A stretch of DNA of 64,000 nucleotides from Trachelipus rathkii (GCA_015478945.1 JABUQX010028486.1:1-64000); one strand, 5' to 3'; numbered from the stretch's first letter, positions 12,580 to 30,539 are shown. The notes: generated from the letters alone by a model not told the origin. Translations and numbers: made by a program.

Positions 12580-14844
12580 TGGTAAATCTGACCACGACCT
12601 TATATCTCTTAATTTTAATACTTTCTCTAACAACTCCATATCCTGCCCCTACGCGTTTTTTTTTTTCTGGCACTTTGATCGGGCCAGGCCTTTGAGTACT
12701 TAGCATTTATTTTCTACGCTAACTATAAGGAATTTGGAATGACTGCTTTGACTCTGGTGACGCATCGGCTTCTGCCGATAGGTGGGAGCTGTAATTGCTG
12801 ATGGGATGAGCAGGTCATTCCTTCTTCGACTAGAATCTTTCTTTCCTCATAATGCATGGTTCGATCGTACTTGTTCTCTGGCCCATTTCAGGCTAGAAGA
12901 CCGAGGTGCAGTATCAAGGAGTAAAGGAAAAAACCTCATTCTCTATATCTTGCTAATTTTCATTCAGCTAGGAAATCGTTGCAGGGATACTCTTCGACGA
13001 GCAAAGCGGGCTTTCATCAAACGAAAGTGCCTAGCCTCCTTAGTTCTCCTACTGACAAATCTTTCTGGCCTCTTGCAAACATCTCACTGCTTCCTTAAAT
13101 CTGCGCACCTCCTCTTATTCTGATTCCCATTGGTTCTGTTACTATTCTCCAACTAGAAAAGGCTGTCTCTTCGGCCTCCGCCTCTCTAACTCAGCCCTGG
13201 ATGATTCTGGCATTTCCTCCTCCTCCTCCTTCTCTACTCCAGGTGTCCTATGCCTTTGCCTGTGATTACATTTGATCCGGGTGCATGGGCTCCTGGAATC
13301 TATGAACGTTAGAAGACGGTGGCGAAGGATGGCATTCTCCCCGTGTTTTGAGGTATGCTTCCATGCTGGCCCCTCTCTCGTTCAACTATATTCTCTATGT
13401 CTCGATACTAACACTTTCTCTATTGGAAGCACATGTCAACCGATTCCGAAAAAGGAAGCCGCTCTGATCCTTCACACTATCGCCCTATAGCTCTCACTTG
13501 TATTCTATCTAAGATCTTTTGAAACTCTTCTCCAACTCTCATTTCTAAAGACCATCCTGGAATCTCACATTCACTTCTTTCGATCGCCAGTACGGCTTTC
13601 GGCGCTCGGGGTCTACTGGCGATATACTTTCTATCTTACTGATTTATAGTTTCCCGCTTAGGAACTATGGGAGACTTGCGTGGTGGCGCTTGACATATCA
13701 AAGCATTTGACCGGGTATGGCACGCGTCACTGCTAAGCTCCCCTCCTTTGGGTTTCCTCCTTCTCTTTGCTTACTTATGTCTAGTTTTCTTTCAAATCGC
13801 TCAATATCGGCTGTTGTTGACGGGGCGACTTCTTCTTCTTTTTCTGTCAATTGTGGTTTCCTCAGGGTTCTGTCTTATCTCCTACTTTATTCTTACTTTT
13901 CATTAATGATCTTCTCACCTGCACATCTAACTCTATCCACTCGTATGCCGATGACTCGACCCTTCATTCTTCAACTCATTTCAATTCTGATCCTTCTTTT
14001 ACTTCTAGAATTGCCTCTCGTCTTAATCTTTCCGATTCTATTCTCGCAGATCTGGATAGAATTTCCGGGTGGGGTCGTCTCAACCTTGTGAAATTTAATT
14101 CTTTAAAAACTCAACTTCTACAAATCTCCCTCTCTAAAACACCTTCCAACTTTCCTATTTCTTTCGACGGTTCTCTCGTCTCTCCTGTTGACAATATAAA
14201 CATCCTTGGCTTAACATTAACAAAAAATGTCTTGAAACCTCACATCACAATGGTTGCTAGGGCGGTCTCAAAGAAACTGGGAATTCTGTTTAGACTGCGA
14301 GACTTTTTTTCTTCTTATCAGTTACTCCAGCTATACAAGGGCCTTATCCGCCCTTGTATGGAGTACTGCTCTCATATCTGGGGAGGCTCTGGTTTCACCC
14401 GGCTTTTGGACAGGGTCAGTCAAAGGCCAGACTTTGTAAACTGTTCCATACTTTCACTTCACTTGACCCTCTATCTTTGCGGCGCGATGTTTGGTGCTTT
14501 ATCTCTTTTCTATAGGTACCGCAGCAGATGCTCGAGGGAACTTGTAACTCGCGTACCACCACCTTTACGGCGCCCGTGTAGCACAAGGGGTGCTGTGTCT
14601 GCGCATGAGTTTTATGTGTGGATATTGGTAACTCCAGGCTAGTTACGCTGCAGTGCTTCCTTCTTTCCTGCCACCTCTGTTCTGTGAATTCTCTTCATCT
14701 TCTGTGTTTCCTGCTGAAGATTTAATCTCCCTCACTTCAAAGGTTGCGTCTGTGCTCATCTGCGTAATTTGCATTAGTTGGTGAGCTTCTGAGACATGTA
14801 ACACCCCCTCCTTAAAGAGGGGCTCTCCCGTGAGGGGTGGTGAC

Positions 14845-14871
<27 letters not shown>
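12580..14871 (+). pseudogene. Jockey/CR1-like LINE, 5'-truncated, with poly(A) tail
   Basis: It starts inside the endonuclease domain (SDHDLISLNF near 12590, the S-D-H catalytic motif). It then runs through reverse transcriptase motifs in several frames: HYRPIALTCILSKI near 13480, AFDRVWHASL near 13705, and a long frame 13851-14642 with PQGSVLSPTLF and the dyad YADD (about 13943), then LGLTLTKN and LQLYKGLIRPCMEYCSHIW of the thumb and C-terminal arm. Multiple frameshifts before 13850 inactivate it. The 3' end (14803-14844) is followed by poly(A) to about 14871. That 3' end is shared with SINEs in this window. Confidence 0.8.
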
Positions 14872-14885
<14 letters not shown>

Positions 14886-15057
14886 GCATCAATTTATAAA
14901 AAAGGTGTAAAATATATCTTTTTTATTTTGTTTGATTTAACCCTCTATTATTTAGTGTAAATTTAGTTAACTTAGTAGAAAACCCGGTTTTCCTGATTTA
15001 TGGCCAGGGCCGGGGTATAAAAATGGCCGGGGGTTGGCCGGGGCCCGGTCGGTTCTA
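14872..15057 (+). mobile_element. hAT-like TIR element, GGGGCC-rich, right end
   Basis: An AT-rich body is followed by GGCCAGGGCCGGGG, GGCCGGGGGTTGGCCGGGG and the terminus CCCGGTCGGTTCTA, which mirrors TAGGGACCGACCGGGG at 9550. A TA run follows at 15065. No coding sequence is present. Confidence 0.55.
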
Positions 15058-15062
15058 TATAC

Positions 15063-15064
<2 letters not shown>

Positions 15065-15137
<73 letters not shown>
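15065..15137. repeat. (TA)n microsatellite
   Basis: About 73 bp of TA dinucleotide. Confidence 0.95.
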
Positions 15138-15140
<3 letters not shown>

Positions 15141-15239
15141 CATGTACAGGACCAACCACGGCACACAGAGAAACGGCCACACTGGGTTAAACAAACAATC
15201 AATTCCATGGGCGGGTACTGGCTCATACATATTTTAAAT

Positions 15240-17870
15240 GTCATTAAAAATTTGGATTGCGAAATGAATATTCAGTTAAAAGTAAACAAAATGATTAATA
15301 AAAAGATGTCCCCACATTATTAATAGTCCTAATATTACATAACAAAATTATATGTTGCATAGAATATAAAGTTCTTGAGGATAAGAGAAAATAGAGTTAC
15401 TGTTAAAGTAGAAGAATTCAGATAAGATATGGGAAAACCTAATAGATGTTATGGACCATAAAGTAGGATAATTACGACGGCGAAGGGGGTCCAGTTGGGG
15501 ACAATCATAGAAGATAAACTAAACAGATTGCGGGGTATGGCGACGGCAAAATTTGCAGCTGGGAGGAGGGTCCCGTGACATGTAGTGGCTGTGAGTGATA
15601 TTGGTGTGGCCAATACGGATTCGTGCAAGTGTCACCTAGTGCAAGCGTTTTCGTCGGTGAGAGGAAAACCACTCACCAATGTTTGGCTTTATATTTCTAA
15701 GTTTCGCTCCTCGCTGATCATTCGCCCAGCACCCTTCCCAATGAGACCGGAAGCCTTGTGGAAGAGCAGGATAATAATCAGTTGATGGGAGGCGATCTTG
15801 TCGAATGGCATCCGGGAAGTACCTAGAACAGCTCCGAAAAGAAGAGGCGGACATTGTGGACTTTCTGTCAATGATTTCGCTGCCAGTTACCCCTACATGA
15901 GAGGGGGTCCAACATAATATAATTTGTTTCTTACGAGAGTGGAGCAACCAAAGAAATTATTGTACAGCGGATACCATTGTGTTTTTAGAAAAAGGAACTT
16001 TAAGCGCCTGGAGCGCGCTGAGCGAATCTAAATAAATGACATAAGGTTGGTCTTGATCAAGGAATAGAATTTGAGAAAGGGCAATCATTTTAGCCATCAA
16101 TTCTGCCGTAAAAATTGAAGCATGAGGAGGAAGGGTATGGGAGAGGTTGTGGTCAGGAAAGACAGCAGACGCACCACACACTGTTCCCTGTTTTAGAGCC
16201 GTCAGTAAACACTGGAGTATGTCCACCGTGAACTGCGGAATGAGACAGTAATGGTGCCTTTAACAAGGCAGCTGGTTGGCTAGATTTGGGGAGAGAGGTC
16301 AGGACCAGGTAAATGATGGAAACAGAGAATACCCAAGATGTATACCCTTCATCAAAAGAGCACTGCAACACCTTTGGCAAAGGGATGTTGAGGAAGCCAG
16401 TACGGAAGATTCTGAGGTATCTTTCGCAGTATCGGTGTTAGAGCGGTAACGATGTCATTAAATCCAAGCAAATAATAATACACTTAAAACACTGCACTGA
16501 GGAATGCCTTCATCCAGAGTAAAGTGGCGTGATAGAACAGAAGAGCACCGAACCTGGATGGATCTGTCTGACAGTAAACATTTAATAAAGAAAGGGAGCT
16601 GTCTTCGGAAACCGAGCGAGTGGAGTTTAAGGAGAACCTTAATTCTCGACGTTGTCTCATAAGCTTTTTCAATGTCTAAAAAGACACCAAGAACCATCCC
16701 ACGTGTTGAGAAGGCTTTTCGGATGTCATGATACAGTTTTAGCAAGGGAACAGCGGTCGAACGATTTTTGCGGAAACCAAGCTATAAGTTTGAAAAGAAC
16801 TAGCGTCTCTCCAGAACAGGCAAAGACGGACTGAAACTATTTTCTCCATTAATTTACAAGTATGGCAGGCCAGCCAAACTGGTTTTTGGTTGTCCGCCAA
16901 CTTCGGATCTTTCCTAGCTTTTGGAATAGGGGTTACAAAAGGCGTAGTCCTTTCCAGATTCTGTTAAACAAATCCAGCAAGAACGCTGATGCAGGGGGAT
17001 GAATATGAAGGAGCATTATGTACGAAATTAAGTCTGGGCCAAGGGCACCGTCTTTGCTGTTCGCCAGTGTAGTTTGATACTCTGCAGTGTAATAAGACGG
17101 TTATAGATATGAGCTTCCCCTTTTGCTGTTGAAAAATTTGGCGGTTTAGTGTTAATTCTCAGTTTTTTGAAAGGCTTTAAGATAGTGGAAAGAACTCGAG
17201 TAGCTAGCAAAACTATAACCTAATGCAATCTGCAACAGCTGCAGAAGCAGAGATCGTATCGGTTATATCAGGCACATAACGGAGGAGTGTGGGTGAAGAG
17301 TTGTTATTTTCGGTGCAATTTTCCACACTGAAGAAAAGGGAGTTGTGGAGTTGACAGTAGAAGTATAAGTTCGAAGGTATTGTTTAAGTGTTTGGCGATT
17401 AATTCGACGATATCTCGCCGCAGCTGCATGGGGTGGTACGGGTCCTCATGTGTTACCTATAGAATTTTTTCTTCTACCGATTGGCTTGTGCACACTCTTG
17501 GGACCACCAAAGGGTTGCCGAATGCCTATCTGCGGAATATCGTTGAATGCAAGCTTCCGCTGCTGTGATGATAACTTGTTGGAAGAAGTTAAAGGCATCA
17601 TCAATAGTCGGAAACAGCTTATTGAAGGGAGAAAGTGGGATAGCTGACGCCTGATAAAAAGGAGCCCACTCCGCTCGGTCATAATGTCAGCTGGAATTGG
17701 TTTTAACATTGGGCTCGTGGCAAGTTCATTTAAGGCTATTTGGGTAATGGTCACTGCCGTATAAATAATCAAAGCAGGACCAGATAAAGCGATCCATAAG
17801 AGAATGGAAGCAAATGGAAATATCAATATTGGAAAAAGAGTGTGTATCTAAATGACTTATGACGAGACCT
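15240..17870 (-). pseudogene. I/Jockey-type LINE ORF2 remnant (EN end, RT, RNase H)
   Basis: Read on the minus strand from 17870, the order is: the end of the endonuclease (LMDRFIWSCF, YGSDHYP near 17755), the linker to reverse transcriptase, RT motif A (GVFLDIEKAYETT, near 16680) and motif B-like EGIPQCSVLSVLLFA (about 16495-16465). Directly after it, near 16440, the sequence continues beyond where the catalytic dyad should be, so the YADD segment is missing. RNase H follows: FTDGSK (about 16210), TAELMA (about 16095), YLDSLSALQAL (about 16030) and WTPSHVG (about 15905). The C-terminus reads RIGHTN...CKFC near 15560. Many frameshifts; cannot be active. Confidence 0.8.
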
Positions 17871-19440
17871 TTTGAATTGCATTTTTTTACATCTGGGGTC
17901 AGTGTGTTTTGCTTTAGAAATTTGGATGTTTTGTATTTTAGCGAATAACAATCTTTAGCTTGGTGATTAATATTACCTTTGTGTTTAGGAACATCTTTTT
18001 CAGGAAATTGAGTAATAACGGTGGGAGACAGATTAGGGGACATAGATGCAGGCCTCTTACGTGAGTTTTGGGAACTTTTCGGGAGGGTATAGGACAGAGT
18101 GTCTTGGCAGGAAATGCTCTCCAAGCTTTGCATTGGATGAACCAACTTAGTTTCATTATTAGTTGGTTGAAAATATTGTTGATATCATTTTGAAGAGGAG
18201 ATTGGATCAAGGGCTGATTTTGTATAATTTGAGAAGTCGGCAGTATAGGCAATGCAGGCGGGCAGGTTTCAGTAACTGCTTGAGTTTCGCTAAAATTTAG
18301 AGGAAGAGTTCTACTGGAATGGGGTTGTGTAGGTGGATTAACAAGTGGAGGCAGGGGGCTGCTGCAATTGCAGCATGCAGCATAGATTACCTTTGTATTG
18401 TGGGATATTTGTCTTTGAGCTGGTGTATGGCATCTCTCCTGCTCAATTTTTGTATGGTACATAACTCCAAAACCCCCTGTTCAAACAGGTAATACGGGAA
18501 TTTTAAGGAAGAGGCACTGTGAGGTCCTCCATAGTTTTTGCAGTGTTGTGTGTTTTCACAGATGTGAAATTCTTCTCCGCAGACTATGCATATGTCATGC
18601 GGTCCCCTAGCAGTATTTTCTAGGGGATGATCAAACCGTTGGTATTTAAAGCAAAGTCTGGGTCGGGGAATAGACGTACCAACACTGTAGCTTGTAAACC
18701 CTATTTTCACACTTTAAGGTGGATATGGGGTACTAAAGGTCAACAGTAAACGAGGATCTGGGTATCAAGCGAGTCCCGACGAGGGGGAAATCTATAAACG
18801 CTTGTAACGGGAAATCTTTTTGTGTTGGAGATTTCTTAAAATGACAGCAATATCTTTGTTTTTCTGTTCTAAAGAATAAATAATGCATGTGGATGTGTTT
18901 CTTATTTCAACAGGAGTGTAAATAAGAGAGATGTTTCCGAGAGACGTTAATGATGACAAGGTGGAACTTTGATTCCAGGTAGTAGCTTGAACGAGAAGGG
19001 ACCCATTTCTCATTAACGTTACTGGGAGGTCTTCAACTTCTAAAGCTTTTTCAAGTGTATCGCTATAAATAATGGTTCTTTGCTCAGTAAAGAGCTATGG
19101 AGGTAGTAGATCGCAATAAGTAATATATCGGAATGATGTATCAGCTGGCTTTCCCGGAGGGGGAACAGCATATGGAGTAAATAAATGAGAACGACTAGGA
19201 CGGGGGCCACCTTTTCAGGATTACTCCAACCGTTTGGGAACCTGGCGTGTCGAGGGAAAACCAGGCGATGAGTCACTGAGGTTACGCAGAGAACTTTTAG
19301 GTGTAGTAGAAGGAATAAAAGCGGAAACACCTGCTGGTCTAAGAGTTAGAAACAAAAGACAGTAAGAAGCCAGTTGGAGGGACCGGGCTGGGGTCAGGTG
19401 ATGTGCCCGGCATTTGGTAATTGTGGACACTTTGATTTAA
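17871..19440 (-). pseudogene. I/Jockey-type LINE ORF1 (gag-like, zinc knuckles)
   Basis: A minus-strand ORF1 starts near 19430 (MSTITKCRAHH). The nucleic-acid-binding gag-like core covers 19330-18790 in broken frames. Three zinc-knuckle-like segments are clear at 18665-18520 (CFKYQRFDHP, CIVCGEEFHICEN, HCKNYGGPHSASS). A Pro-rich tail follows (18460-18000). At about 17870 ORF1 passes directly into the endonuclease end, so the N-terminal endonuclease (several hundred bp) has been deleted. One knuckle Cys is replaced by Tyr (CFKY for CFKC-type), probably decay. Confidence 0.75.
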
Positions 19441-20143
<703 letters not shown>

Positions 20144-20359
20144 GATGGAGGAGGAGGATTGGAAGATATAGACAGTATGAAAAATAAAGGGATAGAAATA
20201 AAATTAAGAGATTTCGTATGTGAATAATGCTCTTACTAGTGCTGGGGCCGGAGAGACGCACGAAATCCCCAAAGTATTAGTTCTTGTCACTATGATATAT
20301 GTTCCAGGTTATTCACCAAGAGCATAACATCGATAACATAACATCAATACCTCCTTGCG

Positions 20360-21415
<1,056 letters not shown>

Positions 21416-21418
21416 TCT

Positions 21419-21665
21419 ACCTTGGACCAATCGGTAAAGCGACAGGGTCGCAAGGCATAGGTCATGGGATCGATCCCTCCTCCAGATTCTAGGTAGAAAT
21501 TACCTAGAGAAGTTCCAGTTCTAGAATAGGGCAATGTCCGTGAGGGGCGAGGCATAGGTTCAGGGTTTGAACCCTCGTTTGGATCCTAGGTATTAATTAC
21601 CTAGAGAAGTTCCCCTCCTAGAAAAGGGCAATGTCCGTGAGGGGTAAACTTTTAATAAGAAAAAA
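21419..21665 (+). repeat. tRNA-derived SINE, partial tandem dimer
   Basis: Unit 1 (21419-21545) has the A-box-like ATCGGTAAAGCG, a B-box-like GGGATCGATCCC and the 3' phrase GGGCAATGTCCGTGAGGGG. Unit 2 (21546-21660) lacks the A-box part, begins GCGAGGCATAGGTTC with B-box GGGTTTGAACCC, repeats the same body and 3' phrase, and ends in an A-rich tail. The CCTAGGTA...TTACCTAGAG segment in each body is itself a small inverted repeat. Family members also lie at 2361 and 29590. Confidence 0.75.
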
Positions 21666-21909
21666 ATCTGTTTTAATTGGAGGTTATAAAAAAGAGGTAT
21701 AAACCTAACACTTTTTTATTCAGTACACGTCTAAATGATATTGTTTTTTTCTTTTTTTTTATGGGTTGAACCATTCAAACTGAGACAAGATGCAAACCGT
21801 TAGGAATATATAAAAAAGAAAAAATAAGACTAAATCGTTTTTTTTCCTAACTCATCATATTATATCTACGAAAATTAAAAAAAAAATTGCATGAATAGAA
21901 AGAATGGTG

Positions 21910-21996
21910 GTTAGGTTAAGTTAGGTTAAGTTAGGTTAAGTTAGGTTAGGTTAGGTTAGGTTAGGTTAGGTTAGGTTAGGTTAGGTTAGGTTAGGT
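21910..21996 (+). repeat. Interstitial TTAGG telomere-type array
   Basis: About 17 pentamers. The first few alternate TTAGG with TTAAG and the rest are perfect TTAGG. TTAGG is the ancestral arthropod telomere repeat. The flanks are ordinary AT-rich DNA, so this is internal and not a chromosome end. Confidence 0.9.
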
Positions 21997-21999
21997 ATT

Positions 22000-22340
22000 T
22001 TGATTTAAAGACTGAACCTATCCTTTGCTAATATCTATAATATTTTTACATATTTTTCATGAATATATGTTCAGAATAATTTTTTTTTTAATATTTAGTG
22101 CATAATATAACACAATTAAAGCAAAAATCTATTAAATAAACCGTATTACTTGCAAGAGTATTTCTAATTAATATGAAGGACAAGATGCATAAATTTCAAT
22201 ATCAAATGCATTTGAAATATTAAAAATATATAAGATTTATTGAAAAGACCTATCAGTAAAAACAAAAAACAAAAAATCTTATAATCTGCATATTCTTATT
22301 TTCAAGTGCATGTCAATAATCCATCCTTTACTTATAATTT
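22000..22340. other. Unassigned AT-rich sequence
   Basis: Nothing recognisable between the TTAGG array and the TGGGCATT element. Confidence 0.4.
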
Positions 22341-23723
<1,383 letters not shown>

Positions 23724-23801
23724 TTATAACTTCAATATACCAAATTTTCTCAAGCTTAATTCTAACATTTTTTTCCTTTTCTCTTAAACAGTTCGCATTT
23801 A

Positions 23802-24118
<317 letters not shown>

Positions 24119-24337
24119 ATGATATCATTTACAGAATGCATTAACACGAAGTAAAATTTGTTATGTATTTCTTTAATTAACTTTAAATTCTTTATTAAAA
24201 CTTGATTTAAATGAATGAAAAATGGTAGATTATAATTAAAAGAAATGTACAGAAAATAGATAAAAAAAAAAACTTAAATTGATTGATAGGACTGGTTTTT
24301 TTTTTTTTTTTTTTTTTTTTTTTCTATTGTTTATATT

Positions 24338-24484
24338 TTACCAAATTTATTTTCCTTATTTTTTTTTTTTTTTAGCTAATTCAAAATGGCTGTTTCGTTC
24401 TATTATTTTTTCATCATATTTATTATTTTTTACTGAATTTATTTTCCTTATTTATTTATTTTCTAGCTAATTCAAAATGACTGT
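24338..24484 (+). repeat. Tandem duplication, period about 93 bp
   Basis: The segment TTTATTTTCCTTATTTTT...TAGCTAATTCAAAATGGCTG at about 24345-24394 is repeated at about 24437-24484 with small changes. It is probably a simple duplication, with no coding content. Confidence 0.65.
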
Positions 24485-24763
24485 GCCAGATCTGTGTTGT
24501 AGTGTATGATTCATCGTGATTCGGCTGAAAAATATTTGCCCTAAAGGAATTTTTTTTTTCATTTAAAAATCAAGAAATGAGGATAACAATTTTTGTAACT
24601 GAAGCGATTTAATTTTTTCTTGCAGATTTTGCAAACGATGGGACGAGATCTTCCCCATGGTATCTGTTCCATCAAATTTGGTCCAGAAATAAAGTTCTAA
24701 AAAAAAAACTAGTTAAAAACTTATTTTTCGATGGTGTGTTTGTATTTTTGAAAAAGAAACGTT

Positions 24764-27029
<2,266 letters not shown>

Positions 27030-27067
<38 letters not shown>

Positions 27068-27140
27068 TCTATATATATATATATATATATAACCAATATA
27101 TATACTATGCTATATATCGCTACTGCTTATATATATATGT
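27030..27140. repeat. (TA)n, imperfect
   Basis: TA runs with interruptions up to about 27140. Confidence 0.85.
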
Positions 27141-27509
27141 AACTATATACAGTCTAATAAATCGCAGAGGAATATTGTTTCTTGTTATGATGTTTTATGT
27201 TCGGGGTGTTGTAACTTGGGACATTTTATAGTGATTAGAACCAATACTAGGGAGATTGTGTGCACCCAGCAATAGTATGTGAGTTGTCACATATGTTAAT
27301 CTTTTTAGTCATCTTAATCTCATTTTTTTAGAATTAATTATTATCTATTTTCAATCCTCTTTCTCCACAATTTCTGTCTATAATGGTAGATGGATTTGAG
27401 TCCCTCCGCTACAACTTATCAATACCCTAGAAATGCTTATGAATGCCTCGGGTTCCTGGTGCATGTTTGAGCACCCTACCCCCAGTTGTGGGGAAGTAGG
27501 GACGGGTGA

Positions 27510-27625
27510 TATATATATATATAACCTTATATATATATATATATAATAATATATATATATATATAAATATATATATGCTCTTTATTATTGATTTGCATAA
27601 CCTTATATATATATATATATATATT
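27510..27625. repeat. (TA)n, imperfect
   Basis: Short TA runs interrupted by AACCT, AATA and a unique 30-bp spacer. Confidence 0.85.
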
Positions 27626-27788
27626 TGGACCAGATGCCCTAACGGTTACACGGAACGGGAGGTCGGATCAAAAAAAAATTTTTGCAGGTAACCTCTATGA
27701 TACTACATAAATAGATGTTCTAGAGGCGAAATGAATGTTTTTTTTTTTTTTTTTTTTTTTTTTGGTTCTATGTTCTAGGGGTGATATG

Positions 27789-27836
27789 AGGTTAGGTCAG
27801 GTTAGGTTAAGTTAAGTTAGGTTAGATTAGGTCAGG
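27789..27836 (+). repeat. Degenerate TTAGG telomere-type array
   Basis: About nine pentamers of TTAGG with TCAGG, TTAAG and TTAGA variants. Confidence 0.75.
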
Positions 27837-28024
27837 GTTCTCCTATTTTTTTTTTTCATTTTGTATAAAAAAAAAAGTTTGAATTACTCTTGAAACTTTG
27901 TTTTCTTTCTTTTCTTTCTTTGACCGCACGACATATTCAAATTCCAATCCATATCTCATTTCATTAAGAAAATTTCGTAACGCAAACTAGAACCAAAAAC
28001 AAGCAATAAAATTTTGTTTTTTTT

Positions 28025-28061
28025 AGTTTGAGCGTTCGAAGTAACGTCGAACGCTCAAACT
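28025..28061. other. Perfect 15-bp hairpin, loop of 7
   Basis: AGTTTGAGCGTTCGA at 28025-28039 pairs perfectly with TCGAACGCTCAAACT at 28047-28061 around the loop AGTAACG. It is followed by GAAGAAAAATG and not by a T-run on the same strand. The surrounding 300 bp show no gene. Confidence 0.8.
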
Positions 28062-28069
28062 GAAGAAAA

Positions 28070-29580
28070 ATGAAGAAGGTCCGTACACGAGCAGAATTTT
28101 GTATAAAACAGTCATTAGTTTTGATAGTACCTGCGTACTTCTGTCAATATGGTGATTTGAATTTGTTTTCAAAAAAGATTTTAACTATTATTGATTAACA
28201 ATAAATTATAATACCAGACTAAATTACTCAAAGTCTTAAAAGCAGTTTTAAATATTTAAAGTGAGCACATATAAAGAACAAACTCATTGTAACAATATCT
28301 AAAGACCCAATAACTTCTCAAGAATTACACGCAATAAATAACGTAACACTGCCTTGCCATGGTAGTGGAAGTGAATTATTAATATATATATATATATATA
28401 TATATCTTGCTGCTGTACTATAACCAACCGCTCTTACTCTTTCTTACTGCCATAACCATATATGCCGCCATAACGCCGCCGCCTAATAACACCACCCTAT
28501 ATGCTCGCCATACTGCAGCATTATTACTGTTGCCATTATCATCATCATCATCAGTTTTTCCTTGGATCACCAGAACTGTGGGTAAGGTGGGTAAACATGC
28601 ACCAGAAATTCGAGGCATGCATGAACATTTTCTTGGCATAAATACGTGGTACAGTCGTCAGCCCAGATACCACAGCCCTTTTAGTTGCCTTTTATAACAT
28701 GCAGAAGGTACATTGTAAAAATTCTTTCTAAACCAAACATTATAATCATTGAGAAAATAGATTAGATAATTATTAGGATTATACTGTTTTATGTAATTTA
28801 CTATAGTCAATGATTTTTTTTTTCAAGTTATGAAATTGATTTCCGTAATGAATGCATCTTTTCTTACTGTGTAAACAACTATATTGGTTCATAGATGTAA
28901 TTATTGCTCCAGAAACCCATTTCAATTTTAGAAAATCTTTTCAATTTTTATTTTAATGAAAAAAATATAAATAAATAAATTTTAACCTAATATAAAATAT
29001 ATGAATTAATCTGTTTTCAATATCTCCAAAATTCAATTCTCTTATTACTCAATGCAATCTTTCACAAGCTTTAACACCATCTTTTAGAATTTTTAACTGA
29101 AACATTTTTGTCCTTGTTATTCTTAAGATTTACTTGTGATGTATCGAGTCTTAGGTCCCCTCAACGACTCAGTCACTTTTAGATTACATTCAGTTTCTCC
29201 CTAATTAAGCAGAGTCCATGGCTGAGTCTAACGATAAGTAACAGGTGTCTTAATTTTACATTTTCCTTGCCATTTTTTTATTTGATAATTATGTATTTGT
29301 ATACTTGTATAAATTTAACATGCACAGAATCGATGAGAGCAATTTGCATGTGCAACTAATTTGACTGGAGCAACAATACTATTCTACACACACAGGTATT
29401 TATTGTGAATGGACATTAAATGAATTAATGTTTCTGTGAAAACAAAATGTAAAGGCTCAAGCAAGGATATTTTATAAATTAAGTCAAAATAAAATCTATG
29501 TTTGACACTCAGCTCAGTAATTAATACACTAATTTTGTAAGTCAAGATAATGAATTGGAAAAACATTTTATTTATTTTTA
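28070..29580. other. Unassigned AT-rich sequence
   Basis: A plus-strand frame at 28407-28697 (96 codons, Pro/Ser/Leu-rich) has no recognisable domain. I see nothing else supportable. Confidence 0.35.
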
Positions 29581-29584
29581 TTAT

Positions 29585-29665
29585 TATTAACTACCTTAGG
29601 ATCCGGATGAGGGATCGAACCCTGGCCCCATGCCTTGCGACTCAGTCCGCTACTGTTTGAGATGA
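29585..29665 (-). repeat. tRNA-derived SINE fragment (minus strand)
   Basis: On the minus strand the words GTCGCAAGGCATGGGGCC, GGTTCGATCCC (B-box) and ATCCGGATCCTAAGG match the SINE at 21419. The A-box region is degraded and the 3' part is missing. An AT-rich TTA triplet run follows the body. Confidence 0.6.
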
Positions 29666-30539
29666 AAATTCTTCAAGCACAACCCATGAATCCATCCATT
29701 TTTTTAACATCTATAATTCTGGCATTACTGTTAAGAGTTTGAAAGAGATGGATTTTCACTTAAAACACTTCTGTTGATGTATTATTATTATTATGCTGTT
29801 TTACATTTTAGGCGTGTCTTTTAAATTGTAATCAAAATGAACATTTCTTGAGTTGTAATTTAAGTTTTGGGGAAAAAAAACAATTGTTTTGCTTATAGAT
29901 TGGAAGTAAGAAAAAAATTATTGATATAATATTTAATAAAATAATCTCGTTATGCGATCATATTTTGACAATCTTGCATTTGCATATATGTTTATACCAA
30001 AATATTTTCTTTGTTGTTAATGATATTGTAAACTTCAATTTCAGTCTACTCTTCTTCAATGGAGAGTTTCAACAGTCGGTCTAATTCTCTGGTTTTGTCA
30101 GTGAAAGATTGTGCACTGATCTTTGAGTGAAAGTCAAAATTAAATATATTTTTGGTCACTCAATAATTTTACTAAGATGCAATAGAATACCTCTATCTAG
30201 GTTTTTCAAACTAATTCAAATCGCGAGATTACGAGTGGAAAAAATCTCATGACCCCCTGGTCCTCATATTATGTCAGCGATTGCTGAATTGCAAAGACCT
30301 ATTTACTCTTACTGAATAATTATTTTGAAAGTTAGTAAAATATGTATAAAATGCTCGCGGTGCTGGAAAGACCGCCAGTGTGAGCACGAGTGTGTGTAGT
30401 GTTGGTGTGTTTTTTTTTGTGCTCCAAGTGGATACATTTCTACTTAATTTCATGGAATCCCTTCAAATGGATGAGTTTTCAAAATCAAAAGACCTGAGCA
30501 GTCTTCAGCATCCTTAACAAGTGTTAAAAGCGACTCAAA

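Noticed and set aside
28407..28697. 96-codon open frame as a small protein gene
   Set aside because: Low-complexity Leu/Ser/Pro content, an overlapping frame of similar length on the other strand and no recognisable domain.
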